Shown: positions 49,244-58,692, counted from the stretch's first letter. The stretch is 64,000 nucleotides of DNA from Leptolyngbya subtilissima AS-A7 (GCF_039962255.1 NZ_JAMPKY010000006.1:310001-374000); one strand, 5' to 3'. Numbers and translations are program-made. The notes: a model not told the origin generated them from the sequence alone.

Positions 49244-50296
49244 GTGGTTGCCGTTAACGACATCTACCTGCTGCGCAACATCTGGTACCATGCCATGCCC
49301 AGCCACGAGCTGAAGGCGGGTAAGATGGTGGCCAAAACCCTGCTTAACGAGCCAATTCTGTTTGGTCGCACCAACCAGGGCAAAGCCTTTGCCATCCGCG
49401 ATATTTGCCCTCACCGGGCCGTGCCCCTCAGCTGTGGCCGTTTCGACGGCACCGAGGTTGAGTGCTGCTACCACGGCTGGCGCTTTAACGAAAACGGCCA
49501 GTGCACCGAGATTCCATCATTGATGCCGGAACAGCAGATGGATCTGAGCCGCTTTGACGTGAATTCCTACGAGGTCAAAGAGGTGCAGGGCAACCTGTGG
49601 GTTTATGTGAGCGATCGCGACAACCCCCAACCTCCGCGCTTCGAAGTGCCCCGGGTGCCCGGTTTTAGCGACGACGTTCGCCCAAGCGTTACCTACACCA
49701 TGCGGTTTCCCTGCTACATCGACCATGCCGTGGTGGGGCTAATGGATCCGGCCCACTCCCCCTTTGTGCATCGCTCCTGGTGGTGGCGCGGGGCTACCCT
49801 CAACGATGAGATCAAGTGGTTTGACCCTTCGCCCTACGGGTTTACCATGCGCAAGCACCGCATGGGCGAGAACATGGGCTACGGCTACTGGTTAATTGGC
49901 GGTGTGCCCGACAACGAAATCATCTTTTACCTGCCCGGCGTCCGCACTGAAGAGACCACCACCTCAAAACACCGGGTGGTGAACTTGACCACCGTCACCC
50001 CCCTCACCGACGACCAAACCGACGTCACCTTTGAGCTGTACTGGGATCTCCCCTGGGGCAACCTGCTCAAGCCGATTCTGCCCCTGATGATTCGCTCCTT
50101 TTTAGGCCAAGACCGCGACGTCGTCATTAAGCAGCAGGAGGGGCTCAAGCATGAGACCGTATTGCGGCTGATCAAAGACTCTGACACCCTCGCTCGGTGG
50201 TATTACCAGCTCAAAAAAGAGTACCAGCGCTCCCAAACGGAAGACCGCGAGTTTGCCACCCCCGTCAAAACGCAGCTGCTCAAATGGCGAGCCTAA
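49244..50296 (+). CDS. Rieske-type ring-hydroxylating oxygenase alpha subunit-like
   Basis: 350 residues. The N-terminal Rieske domain has CPHRAVPLSC and CCYHGWRF (C-x-H ... C-x2-H 2Fe-2S site). The catalytic domain has DHAVVGLMDPAHSPFVH with the facial-triad His/Asp residues for non-heme iron. Single-chain family members in cyanobacteria and plants include chlorophyll-related oxygenases (PaO, Tic55 type). Start is GTG 49244, giving MVAVNDIYLLRN; no Shine-Dalgarno sequence is evident. The oxygenase class is safe; the substrate is not known. Confidence 0.88.
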   Translation: MVAVNDIYLLRNIWYHAMPSHELKAGKMVAKTLLNEPILFGRTNQGKAFAIRDICPHRAVPLSCGRFDGTEVECCYHGWRFNENGQCTEIPSLMPEQQMDLSRFDVNSYEVKEVQGNLWVYVSDRDNPQPPRFEVPRVPGFSDDVRPSVTYTMRFPCYIDHAVVGLMDPAHSPFVHRSWWWRGATLNDEIKWFDPSPYGFTMRKHRMGENMGYGYWLIGGVPDNEIIFYLPGVRTEETTTSKHRVVNLTTVTPLTDDQTDVTFELYWDLPWGNLLKPILPLMIRSFLGQDRDVVIKQQEGLKHETVLRLIKDSDTLARWYYQLKKEYQRSQTEDREFATPVKTQLLKWRA

Positions 50297-50351
50297 AGTA
50301 CGTTTGGCTCCACGTCGTCGGAACCCCCATCTCTGTCAATCCGCCCACACT

Positions 50352-51422
50352 CTAGGGTAGGGTAGCTACCACATCAGATCGCCATGCCTGGGGAACTCCC
50401 GGCGCTAGAATTGTCGCCTGATAGGGAATCAACCCCACGCGATCGCTCCCCAGACACCGGGCAGCAGCATAGGACAGATCGAGAGAGCGATCGCCGATAT
50501 ATGGACCGCGATCGTTGATACGTACAACCACGCTCTTACCGTTAAGCTGGTTGCGCACCTTGAGAAAGGTGCCGAAGGGCAAGGTCTTGTGGGCCGCTGT
50601 CAGGTCGTTCTGGTTGAAGGTTTCACCGGTAGCCGTCTGCCGTCCATGGAAGTAAGGCCCATACCAAGACGCTGTGCCGTTAAACGTCTTGCGGGTTTCA
50701 CCCAGGCCGTGGGCCACCATTTGCACCTGGCTGGGCTCTAGAGGAGACCCCCCAAAGGCCAGACGCAGATTGTTGACCCAGGCGGTCGCTTGCAAGGCAG
50801 TCTGGCTAGGGTTGGATGCACTGACTGAACTAGCCTGAGCTGACATTGCGCCAGGCAACACAAACACGGTTTTGCCATCGACCTGCGCGGCGGCCAGAGC
50901 CTGGCTTAATTTAGGGGTTAGCCCGTTGGGGTTGGCCTCTAGTTGAGGCACCGCTTGGCGAATCTGACGGGCAACCTGGTCCGCCGCCGGACGCGACGGC
51001 ACCTGCCCAATCGCTACATTCTTGACCCGAATAGTAAATCCTTTTGCTGGAGCGCTAGCGTTTGCCGCAGCTAATTTGCCACAGGCAACGGGAGTCGGGG
51101 CAATCTGAGTTACCCCGCTGCTAACGTGGGCGTTTGTTCCCTGGCCGACTACGGCCACAGCGGCGGTAGCTCTCCAGAGGCGCCAATCCACAGCCGCCGT
51201 CTGCGGCCAACCCAGCTGGGGAAACAACTGAAGGGGCTTGTGAATAGCGGATTGTAGATGCAGGGGAGAGTAGGGAGAAGCTCTTAAATCTACCGCAGGC
51301 TGACGCTGCCCATGAGCCACTGCGTTGGCGTTAGCCGTTTGCAGTACTAGAGGGGCAGGTGGGTTGAAAGGATTGAGATAATGCGGTAGAAACGCAGCCC
51401 AGAAAAGTCCAAATAACGTCAT
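50352..51422 (-). CDS. RlpA-like double-psi beta-barrel protein
   Basis: 356 residues. The C-terminal third is a DPBB domain with the RlpA signature GTASWYGPYFHGRQTATGETFNQNDLTAAHKTLPFG and RINDRGPY, where the conserved Asp sits in DRGPY. The long N-terminal part is Ala/Gln/Pro-rich and begins with a possible signal/membrane segment (LFGLFWAAFLP). RlpA proteins are exported glycan-binding or lytic transglycosylases acting on peptidoglycan at septa. This one is cyanobacterial in build, with no SPOR domain. A long spacer follows upstream. Confidence 0.87.
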   Translation of the reverse strand: MTLFGLFWAAFLPHYLNPFNPPAPLVLQTANANAVAHGQRQPAVDLRASPYSPLHLQSAIHKPLQLFPQLGWPQTAAVDWRLWRATAAVAVVGQGTNAHVSSGVTQIAPTPVACGKLAAANASAPAKGFTIRVKNVAIGQVPSRPAADQVARQIRQAVPQLEANPNGLTPKLSQALAAAQVDGKTVFVLPGAMSAQASSVSASNPSQTALQATAWVNNLRLAFGGSPLEPSQVQMVAHGLGETRKTFNGTASWYGPYFHGRQTATGETFNQNDLTAAHKTLPFGTFLKVRNQLNGKSVVVRINDRGPYIGDRSLDLSYAAARCLGSDRVGLIPYQATILAPGVPQAWRSDVVATLP

Positions 51423-52313
51423 TTATGCGTGTGCAGAAAGCGACGCCCCGGCTCCGCTAATTTCATCCAGGGATGAAGTCAGCCACAAGCTTGAGCCACG
51501 GGCAAGACAAAAAGCCACCTTAGGTGTTGCGCTTGCTCAGCAACTAAGGCAAAAACTGGGTTTTTAAGGCATAAAAGGCATAAAACGTCTATTCGCAAGG
51601 TTGCGACTAGTTTTTTTAGCCTATCACTTAAAATTTGTATCTGCAATCACACACTAATAACGTTCTTTAGAGTAAAGAAAAATCTCGCTACCGATAGAGA
51701 AGCATTTCCTCCTATAGATGGAGGAGAGCGATCGCGCTCAAGCATAAACACAAAGAACAAACCTGCGATCGCAGCAGAGTATAGACAATTCACTTAATGC
51801 AGCTGAAAAATGCGTTCAAGGTGCGATTCCGGAACAGATTGCTTAGCAACTCGCACCCCAGGCCTCACCTAATAGGGTTTATAGGGTTTCTGCCATCAGC
51901 CCAGTAGCTTTCCGAAGTGGCTTCCCAAAGTAGCAGCCCCATCAAAGTGACGCCAACGAAGGGAGTCAGACGGGGCTGGAGACGCAGTTAGGAGGTATCT
52001 TGCGTTCAGCATATCTGTGGAATGGTTGAGTAGGGCCTTCCCTTAACAAGTTTTTAAGGCTCAGCGGTGAGCGATCGCCAAGCACAACGAGCAACCAGAC
52101 CCTCATCTCGGTTTGAAGACTAGGTTAGCTCCAGGCTGACTTAGCTTTACCCCTCCATAAAGCTTCAGTGAAAGCTCGGCCAGTAAAGTATCGAATATAA
52201 CTTAGCGAGTGAAGAATCACACTATGCCCCTCGCAGCGTAGAACGTTCGTTGAAACGAGCTTTCGCCAGCGGGAGAGCAGGGGTTCCATCACTATTCAGG
52301 TTCAATTCCAGCT
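51423..52313. other. 891-base spacer without recognised gene
   Basis: No coding frame of weight, tRNA or known riboswitch core was found. Visible features are a tandem 9-base repeat (GGCATAAAA at 51568-51576 and 51577-51585), a small hairpin TCCTCC/GGAGGA (51707-51725), and HIP1 octamers near 51730 and 51767 and near 52070. Its length and position between the RlpA-like gene and the second CHASE2 locus leave room for an unannotated small RNA or a long leader. Confidence 0.45.
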
Positions 52314-52520
52314 ATGAAGGCAACACTGATTCGAGTCTTTATTTGGCCCAGTGGTACCGCGTTATTGGTGGGGTTGAGCGTGTTAAGTTTGCTACTTCTT
52401 CACTGGCCCAGCCTGGAGGCTGAGCAGCAGGCCAGCGGCAACCGAGACGAGTTTCCAGGCCAGCGGCGGGGGGGCGGCACCCACTGGGTTAACAACCAAC
52501 ACAATGACACTATGGCTTAA
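52314..52520 (+). CDS. short membrane peptide with DUF928-like motif, possibly truncated
   Basis: 68 residues: a membrane segment (ALLVGLSVLSLLLLHWP) followed by DEFPGQRRGGGTHWVNN. The stretch PGQRRGGGT resembles the N-terminal motif of cyanobacterial DUF928 proteins (P-x-RR-x-GGGT), which commonly sit beside CHASE2 and FecR genes. The rest of a DUF928 protein (about 200 residues) is missing, and the frame ends at 52520. It could be a decayed copy or a genuine small protein. It precedes the CHASE2 gene by about 160 bases on the same strand. The DUF928 relation is inferred from motif similarity only. Confidence 0.45.
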   Translation: MKATLIRVFIWPSGTALLVGLSVLSLLLLHWPSLEAEQQASGNRDEFPGQRRGGGTHWVNNQHNDTMA

Positions 52521-52678
52521 AGGCTGTGGCTTAGCAGGCTGACGATGCCACGGGACACAGGGACCGATTCGGTGGGAGCGATTTCCGGATAGCGCCCTTA
52601 TTTCCTGTATATCTCTGTATTCAGGGAATTACGAGTCAATGCCTGCCATTGCCACTCCTACCGTTGTCGGTTCAATCC

Positions 52679-55237
52679 ATGGTGCATTTCCGGGTCTGGC
52701 CGTTTAGGCAGCAGCTCCAACAGTGGGCCTCCCGTTTTTCTAAACCTATTAATTTTGGCAGTCGAGCCGTGCTGGTTTCTAGCCTGCTCGCCCTCACACT
52801 GGTGTCTGCGGGCAAGCGGCTACAGCTGTTTGAATCCTTAGAAACCTCTAGTTTTGACTTGCTGACCCGGCTATTGATTCAGCAGACCTCAGACCCGCGG
52901 CTGCTAATTGTAGAGGTGACCGAGGCTGATCTAGAGGCCTACGGTTGGCCCCTGTCTGACCAGGTGGTGGCCGATATTATTGCCGAGGTGCAGCGCCATG
53001 AGCCAGCGGTAGTGGGGCTCGATCTGTACCGCAACACCCCCCAGGACATGCCAGGTCAGACGGCCCTTGCCCAAGCCTTTGCCGATTCCTCAAAGGTGAT
53101 TGGCATCTTCAACGTGGGCAAGCAGGGCACTAGCATTGAGGTGCCCGCTCCCGCTACCTGGCCCGCCGACCAGGTGGGATTTAACGACTTAGCCATTGAC
53201 CCGGATGGGGTGCTGCGCCGCAACCTGCTGTACGTATCCACACCCAACAATCCTGCCTACTCGTTTCCGCTGCGGGTGGTGCTGGCCTATCACGCCGATT
53301 TAGAATTTCAAGTCGATCGAGGCAACGATCTGCTGCGCATTGGGGAGGCTGAATTTCCAGCCCTGCTGGCTAGGAATGGCGGCTATGCCAATATTGATGA
53401 CCGGGGCTATCAGGTGCTGATGAAGTACCGCACTCCCTACGAACCAGCCCCAACTTTAACCATTACCCAGGTGCTTGCCGGAGCGGTGCCCCCCGACTGG
53501 GTGCGCGGCAAAATTGTGCTGATTGGTTCTACCGCTTCTAGCCTTAAGGATGAGTTTTATACGCCCTTTAGCCACGAGCATTCAGCTCGGTTTGTGATGG
53601 CTGGGGTGGAGGTGCATGCCCAGAGCATTAGCCAGCTACTCGATGCGATCGCAGGTGAACCCACCCTCTACCGTTTTTTGCCCCAGTGGGGCGAATTTTT
53701 CTGGCTGCTGGGCTGCACCCTAGCGGCTGGGGTAATAGGCTGGCAGGTGCGCCGGCCACCCATGCTGCTGTTGCTCAGCGGCAGTATGGTTTTGGGCATT
53801 TGGAGCCTGAGCGGCCTAGCCCTGGCCAACATGCTATGGGTACCTACGGTAGAACCCGTGGCAGCTTTTTTGCTGGCCCTGGGGCTGGTGTTGACTCAAA
53901 AGGTGCTGTACCGCAGCAGCTACGACCAGCTCACCCTGCTACCGGGGCGAGACATGTTTGTGCTGCAAGTGCAGCGGGCTCTCTGCCAAAAACCCGCCAG
54001 TGCAGTGACGGTGGTGTTCTTAGACATCGATCGCTTCAAGCTGATCAACCAGTCCTTTGGGCACGTTGTGGGCGATCGCGTACTGCAAACCCTGGGTCAG
54101 CGGCTGCGACAGTTTTTGCCCCCGTCGGCGCAGCTATCGCGGGTGGGTGGTGATGAATTTGCCTTTTTGCTGCCGGTGCACGAGCAGCCCACCGTAGACC
54201 AGTGGCTCAATCGTTTGCAAACCGAACTGTCAGAGCCCTTTTCGATCGCACGGCGGCGGCTCTCGGTAACCAGCTCTATGGGGGTTGCCATGGCCCATGG
54301 CGAACATTCCCCCAGCCCCCAAGACCTGCTGCGTGACGCCCATACCGCCATGTATCGGGCCAAGGCCCTGAACGAGTACCGCTACGAAGTGTTTGCCAGC
54401 ACTATGCACGAAGAGGCGGTGCGTCGTTTAGAACTCGAAAGCCACCTGCTCAGCGCCTTTGAAAACAACGAGTTTTTGCTCCACTACCAACCGATTGTGT
54501 GTCTGCAGAGCGGTTGCATTACGGGCTTTGAGGCCCTGGTGCGGTGGTACCGTCCTGAGGAGGGCTTTGTGTCGCCAGGGCAGTTTATTCAGGTGACCGA
54601 GGAAACCGGGCTGATTGTGCACCTAGGCCAGTGGATCTTTCGGGCTGCCTGCGCCCAGCTCAAGGCCTGGCAGCAGCAGTTTCCCGACCATCCCTTGACC
54701 ATGAGCATTAACTTATCGCGGCGGCAGCTGCACCAAGTTGACCTGGTGGATCAGTTTGGGGCCTGTCTGCATGAGCTCAATCTAGCGGGCAAGCAGGTGC
54801 AGCTCGAAATTACCGAAAGCATGATCATGCGGGACGTCGATGGGGCGACAGAGCTGATGCATCGGCTGAAGCAGCTAGGGTTAAAGCTGGCGATCGACGA
54901 TTTTGGCACCGGCTATTCGTCGCTTAGCTATCTGCATCGTTTCCCCACAGATACGCTCAAAATCGACCAGTCTTTTGTTGGCCGCATGGATCAAAGCGGC
55001 GACGATCGCGAGATCGTGCACACCATTATTGCCCTAGGCCAAAAGCTGAATATGGATCTGGTAGCCGAAGGTATTGAAACCGAAACCCAGCTCAACCGAC
55101 TGCGGGCCATGGGCTGCCGACGTGGGCAGGGCTACCTGTTTTCTCAGCCCCTGGGCCGTGAGGCGGCTACGGCACTATTGACTAACCCCTGGCCCTGGAT
55201 CACCGTTGGCACCCCTGACGAAGCCCAAAAGGCTTGA
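52679..55237 (+). CDS. CHASE2-GGDEF-EAL signalling protein (locus B)
   Basis: About 852 residues from ATG 52679; the frame extends to a TTG at 52649. Order: N-terminal membrane helix (VLVSSLLALTLVSAGK), CHASE2 domain with DLLTRLLIQQ...LLIVEVTEADLEAYGWP, three closely spaced membrane helices near residues 340-420, then GGDEF (VGGDEFAFLL) and EAL (GFEALVRW, DDFGTGYSSLSYL, intact) with no PAS domain between. Both enzymatic motifs are intact, as in locus A. It probably senses envelope signals and sets c-di-GMP. It ends in the disordered GTPDEAQKA tail. Confidence 0.92.
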   Translation: MVHFRVWPFRQQLQQWASRFSKPINFGSRAVLVSSLLALTLVSAGKRLQLFESLETSSFDLLTRLLIQQTSDPRLLIVEVTEADLEAYGWPLSDQVVADIIAEVQRHEPAVVGLDLYRNTPQDMPGQTALAQAFADSSKVIGIFNVGKQGTSIEVPAPATWPADQVGFNDLAIDPDGVLRRNLLYVSTPNNPAYSFPLRVVLAYHADLEFQVDRGNDLLRIGEAEFPALLARNGGYANIDDRGYQVLMKYRTPYEPAPTLTITQVLAGAVPPDWVRGKIVLIGSTASSLKDEFYTPFSHEHSARFVMAGVEVHAQSISQLLDAIAGEPTLYRFLPQWGEFFWLLGCTLAAGVIGWQVRRPPMLLLLSGSMVLGIWSLSGLALANMLWVPTVEPVAAFLLALGLVLTQKVLYRSSYDQLTLLPGRDMFVLQVQRALCQKPASAVTVVFLDIDRFKLINQSFGHVVGDRVLQTLGQRLRQFLPPSAQLSRVGGDEFAFLLPVHEQPTVDQWLNRLQTELSEPFSIARRRLSVTSSMGVAMAHGEHSPSPQDLLRDAHTAMYRAKALNEYRYEVFASTMHEEAVRRLELESHLLSAFENNEFLLHYQPIVCLQSGCITGFEALVRWYRPEEGFVSPGQFIQVTEETGLIVHLGQWIFRAACAQLKAWQQQFPDHPLTMSINLSRRQLHQVDLVDQFGACLHELNLAGKQVQLEITESMIMRDVDGATELMHRLKQLGLKLAIDDFGTGYSSLSYLHRFPTDTLKIDQSFVGRMDQSGDDREIVHTIIALGQKLNMDLVAEGIETETQLNRLRAMGCRRGQGYLFSQPLGREAATALLTNPWPWITVGTPDEAQKA

Positions 55238-55438
55238 AAACAGGCGGTGTTTGGTCATCGTTACATAACACTATGTTTTGTGCAGAAGTAATAGGATGGT
55301 GGAGTAGGCTTTTGTGCTTCAGGGCACAGTTATAGAGAGCCTTAGTTTTAGAGGTTGGCGGTCAAGCTACGCTCGTTTTGAGAGCTGATACAGTCCACAT
55401 GCCAACTAGTCTGGGTTGTCGAGATTTAGACCCAGCTG

Positions 55439-55504
55439 GGCTACCCGCGATTCTGACGAATTGCTGCGCTGATCGCGGTGGTGACGCCGCGATCAGCGGT
55501 AGCC
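55439..55504. promoter_or_regulatory. two-tier stem-loop upstream of the 2-oxoglutarate bypass genes
   Basis: An inner perfect 11-bp stem GCTGATCGCGG/CCGCGATCAGC (55468-55478 with 55487-55497, loop TGGTGACG) is enclosed by an outer 7-bp stem GGCTACC/GGTAGCC (55439-55445 with 55498-55504). It ends 62 bases before the dehydrogenase start in the 329-base gap after locus B, too far from the locus B stop (about 200 bases) to be an obvious terminator; there is no T-run. It could be a leader RNA structure or a protein site. Confidence 0.55.
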
Positions 55505-55566
55505 GTGGTGATAGAAACGACCGAGAGCCCTACCGCCGACCTCAGTGACCAACAGGAGGTCAAACC

Positions 55567-56958
55567 ATGCCCATTGCCAGTATTAACCCCGCCACCGGAG
55601 CGGTGCTCAAGCGTTTTGAACCGTTGAGCGAGGCCGAAATTGAGCACAAGCTCGCCTTGGCCGCCCAGACCTTTGCTACCTACCGTCAGACATCCTTTGA
55701 GCAGCGCGCCGGGTGGCTGCACCAGGCCGCCCAGGTGCTCGATGACAACAAGGCTGCCTACGCCAAAATCATGGCCTTGGAGATGGGCAAGCCCCTAGTG
55801 GGGGCGATCGCCGAAGTCGAAAAAAGCGCTCTGGTCTGCCGCTACTATGCCGACCACGGAGCCGAGTTTTTAGCCGACGAGCCCGCTACCACCGACGCTA
55901 GCCGCAGCTTTGTGCGCTACCAGCCCATTGGCCCGGTGCTGGCGGTGATGCCCTGGAACTTCCCGTTTTGGCAGGTGTTTCGCTTTGCCGCCCCAGCGCT
56001 GATGGCGGGCAACGTGGGGCTGCTCAAGCACGCTTCGAATGTGCCCCAGTGCGCCCTGGCGATCGAGGAAGTTTTTCAGAAGGCTGGCCTGCCCGAGGGG
56101 GCGTTTCAGACGCTGCTGATTGGGGGCGATCGCATTGCTAAGCTGGTCACCGACGATCGCATCAAAGCCGCCACCCTCACCGGCAGCGAACCCGCTGGGG
56201 CCAGCCTGGCCGCCGCCTGCGGTCAGCAGATCAAAAAGACGGTGCTGGAGCTAGGCGGCAGCGACCCGTTTATCGTCATGCCCAGTGCCGATCTGGAGGC
56301 GGCGATCGCCACCGCTGCCACCGCCCGCATGCTCAACACCGGCCAGTCTTGCATTGCCGCCAAGCGGTTTATCGTCCATGAGGCGATCGCCGAGCGCTTT
56401 GAGCAGGGGATGACCGAAAAATTCGCGGCGCTCAACGTGGGCAACCCCCTCGACGAAGGAGTGACCGTTGGCCCCCTGGCCACCCCCGACATAGCCGCCG
56501 AGCTAGAGCAGCAGGTCAACGCCTGCCTGGCCCAGGGCGGCACCGCGCTGATTGGCGGCGATGTTGCAGCGCTGAAGTCCCAGCTGCCCGCCGATCTGCA
56601 AAACGGCAACTGGTTTCCGCCCACCATTCTCGCCGCTCTGCCGCCCGGCACCCCCGCCGACCAGGAGGAGTTCTTTGGTCCAGTGGCCCTGGTGTTTCGT
56701 GTGGGTAGTTTGGATGAGGCGATCGCGCGGGCCAACGACATTCCCTTTGGCCTGGGGGCCAGCGCCTGGAGCCAGGACCTCGCTGAGCAGGAACGACTGA
56801 TGGCCGAGCTAGAGGCTGGGGCAGTCTTTATTAATGGACTGGTTAAATCTGATCCGCGTCTGCCCTTTGGCGGCATTAAGCGATCGGGCTACGGGCGCGA
56901 GTTAGGCCGCCATGGCATTCACGAGTTCGTCAACATCAAAACCGTCTGGGTCAAATAG
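55567..56958 (+). CDS. succinate-semialdehyde dehydrogenase (NADP-type ALDH)
   Basis: 463 residues, aldehyde dehydrogenase fold: VMPWNFPFWQVFR, the NAD(P)-site LTGSEPAG, LELGGSDPFIV (catalytic Glu), NTGQSCIAAKR (catalytic Cys) and EEFFGPVALVF. Its sequence is of the cyanobacterial SSADH group. A strong AGGAGGTC site precedes ATG 55567. The next gene, 96 bases downstream, is the ThDP enzyme that makes its substrate, so together they convert 2-oxoglutarate to succinate in place of 2-oxoglutarate dehydrogenase and succinyl-CoA synthetase. In Synechococcus PCC 7002 the equivalent gene is ssaD. Confidence 0.88.
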   Translation: MPIASINPATGAVLKRFEPLSEAEIEHKLALAAQTFATYRQTSFEQRAGWLHQAAQVLDDNKAAYAKIMALEMGKPLVGAIAEVEKSALVCRYYADHGAEFLADEPATTDASRSFVRYQPIGPVLAVMPWNFPFWQVFRFAAPALMAGNVGLLKHASNVPQCALAIEEVFQKAGLPEGAFQTLLIGGDRIAKLVTDDRIKAATLTGSEPAGASLAAACGQQIKKTVLELGGSDPFIVMPSADLEAAIATAATARMLNTGQSCIAAKRFIVHEAIAERFEQGMTEKFAALNVGNPLDEGVTVGPLATPDIAAELEQQVNACLAQGGTALIGGDVAALKSQLPADLQNGNWFPPTILAALPPGTPADQEEFFGPVALVFRVGSLDEAIARANDIPFGLGASAWSQDLAEQERLMAELEAGAVFINGLVKSDPRLPFGGIKRSGYGRELGRHGIHEFVNIKTVWVK

Positions 56959-57054
56959 CCACCCCTACCCTTCGGGAAGTCGCTATCGCGTCTACACCCC
57001 ATCACTCTCCCACCTTCCCCACCGTCACATTTCCTCTAACCCCCGACACGATCT

Positions 57055-58692
57055 ATGAACACCGCCGAATTGCTTGTCCAGTGCCTTGAGAACGAAGGCG
57101 TCGAATACATTTTTGGCCTGCCAGGGGAGGAAAACCTCCAGCTGCTCCAGGCCCTAAAGCGATCCTCGATTCAGTTCATCACCACCCGTCACGAGCAGGG
57201 GGCGGCTTTTATGGCCGATGTCTACGGGCGGCTAACGGGCAAGGCGGGGGTGTGCCTTTCGACCCTGGGGCCGGGGGCGACCAACTTAATGACTGGGGTA
57301 GCCGACGCAACGTTGGACCGCGCCCCGCTAGTGGCAATCACGGGGCAGGTGGGCACCGATCGCATGCACATTGAGTCGCACCAGTACCTTGACCTAGTGG
57401 CCATGTTCGCCCCGGTCACCAAGTGGAATGCTCAGATCGTGCGACCCAGCATTACTCCCGAAATCGTGCGTAAGGCCTTTAAACTGGCCCAGGCCGAAAA
57501 GCCCGGCGCGGTGCACATTGATCTGCCCGAAAACATTGCCGAAATGGAGGTGGTCGGGGCCGCCCTGCGCAAAGACAGCCAGGAGAAAACCTACGCCTCA
57601 TTGCAGAGCATTCAGCAGGCGGCGGTGGCGCTCTCCCAAGCCACTAACCCCATGATTTTGGTGGGCAACGGTGCCATTCGCGCCAGTGCTAGCGAAGCCC
57701 TGACCGAGTTTGCTACCCAGCTCAACATTCCGGTGGCCAACACCTTCATGGGCAAGGGCGTAATTCCCTACACCCACCCGCTAGCGCTGTGGGCGATTGG
57801 GTTGCAGCAGCGCGACTACATCACCTGCGCCATGGAGCAGACCGATCTGATCATTGCCGTGGGCTATGACCTGATCGAGTATTCGCCTAAAAAGTGGAAC
57901 CCTGACGGCAAGCTGCCCATTCTGCACATCAACCTCACCCACGCTGAGGTTGACAGCAGCTACATTCCTAAGGTCGAAGTGATTGGCGACATCTCAGACT
58001 CGCTAGAAGAAATTCTCAAGCGGGTGAAGCGCCAGGGTCGCCCCGAACCCCACAGTCTCAAAATTCGCGACGAAATTCGCGCTGACTACGAGCAGTATGC
58101 CGACGACTACGGCTTCCCAATCAAGCCCCAGAAGCTAATCTACGACCTGCGCCAGGTGCTCGACGCCGAAGACATTGTGATTTCTGACGTGGGGGCCCAC
58201 AAAATGTGGATGGCCCGCAACTACCACTGCCTGCGCCCCAACACCTGTCTGATTTCAAACGGCTTTGCGGCCATGGGCATTGCCCTACCGGGAGCGCTGG
58301 CGGCCAAGCTGGTGCACCCCAACCGCAAAGTGGTGGCGGTAACCGGCGATGGCGGCTTCATGATGAACTGCCAGGAGCTAGAAACAGCCCTGCGGGTGGG
58401 CACCCCCTTTGTCACCATCATCTTTAATGACGGTGGCTATGGGCTGATTGAGTGGAAGCAGATGAATTACTACGGCGAGTCAACCTACATTCACTTCACC
58501 AACCCCGACTTTGTGAAACTGGCGGAGGCTATGGGCCTCAAGGGCTACCGGATTGAGTCGGCGGAGGACTTTATTCCGACGTTGAAGCAGGCATTGGAAG
58601 ACGATGTGCCGGCGGTAATTGACTGCCCAGTGGACTACCGCGAAAACCTGCTGTTTAGCCAGAAAGCGGGCGATCTTAACTGTTTGATCTAA
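57055..58692 (+). CDS. 2-oxoglutarate decarboxylase (acetolactate-synthase-like ThDP enzyme)
   Basis: 545 residues, ThDP-enzyme fold: GVEYIFGLPGEENLQLL, the catalytic Glu in TTRHEQGAAFMAD, a central domain with PMILVGNGAIRASA, and the ThDP/Mg2+ motif GDGGFMMNCQELETA...NDGGYGL. Proteins of this size and type are often annotated as acetolactate synthase, but adjacent to an SSADH gene this matches the experimentally described cyanobacterial 2-oxoglutarate decarboxylase (OgdA). It forms succinic semialdehyde from 2-oxoglutarate. Here the dehydrogenase gene comes first and the decarboxylase second. Substrate preference is inferred from context. Confidence 0.85.
   Translation: MNTAELLVQCLENEGVEYIFGLPGEENLQLLQALKRSSIQFITTRHEQGAAFMADVYGRLTGKAGVCLSTLGPGATNLMTGVADATLDRAPLVAITGQVGTDRMHIESHQYLDLVAMFAPVTKWNAQIVRPSITPEIVRKAFKLAQAEKPGAVHIDLPENIAEMEVVGAALRKDSQEKTYASLQSIQQAAVALSQATNPMILVGNGAIRASASEALTEFATQLNIPVANTFMGKGVIPYTHPLALWAIGLQQRDYITCAMEQTDLIIAVGYDLIEYSPKKWNPDGKLPILHINLTHAEVDSSYIPKVEVIGDISDSLEEILKRVKRQGRPEPHSLKIRDEIRADYEQYADDYGFPIKPQKLIYDLRQVLDAEDIVISDVGAHKMWMARNYHCLRPNTCLISNGFAAMGIALPGALAAKLVHPNRKVVAVTGDGGFMMNCQELETALRVGTPFVTIIFNDGGYGLIEWKQMNYYGESTYIHFTNPDFVKLAEAMGLKGYRIESAEDFIPTLKQALEDDVPAVIDCPVDYRENLLFSQKAGDLNCLI

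Noticed and set aside
57055-58692. Annotation of the ThDP enzyme as acetolactate synthase catalytic subunit
   Set aside because: Lack of a nearby regulatory subunit and pairing with SSADH favour the 2-oxoglutarate decarboxylase reading, although sequence alone does not prove it.
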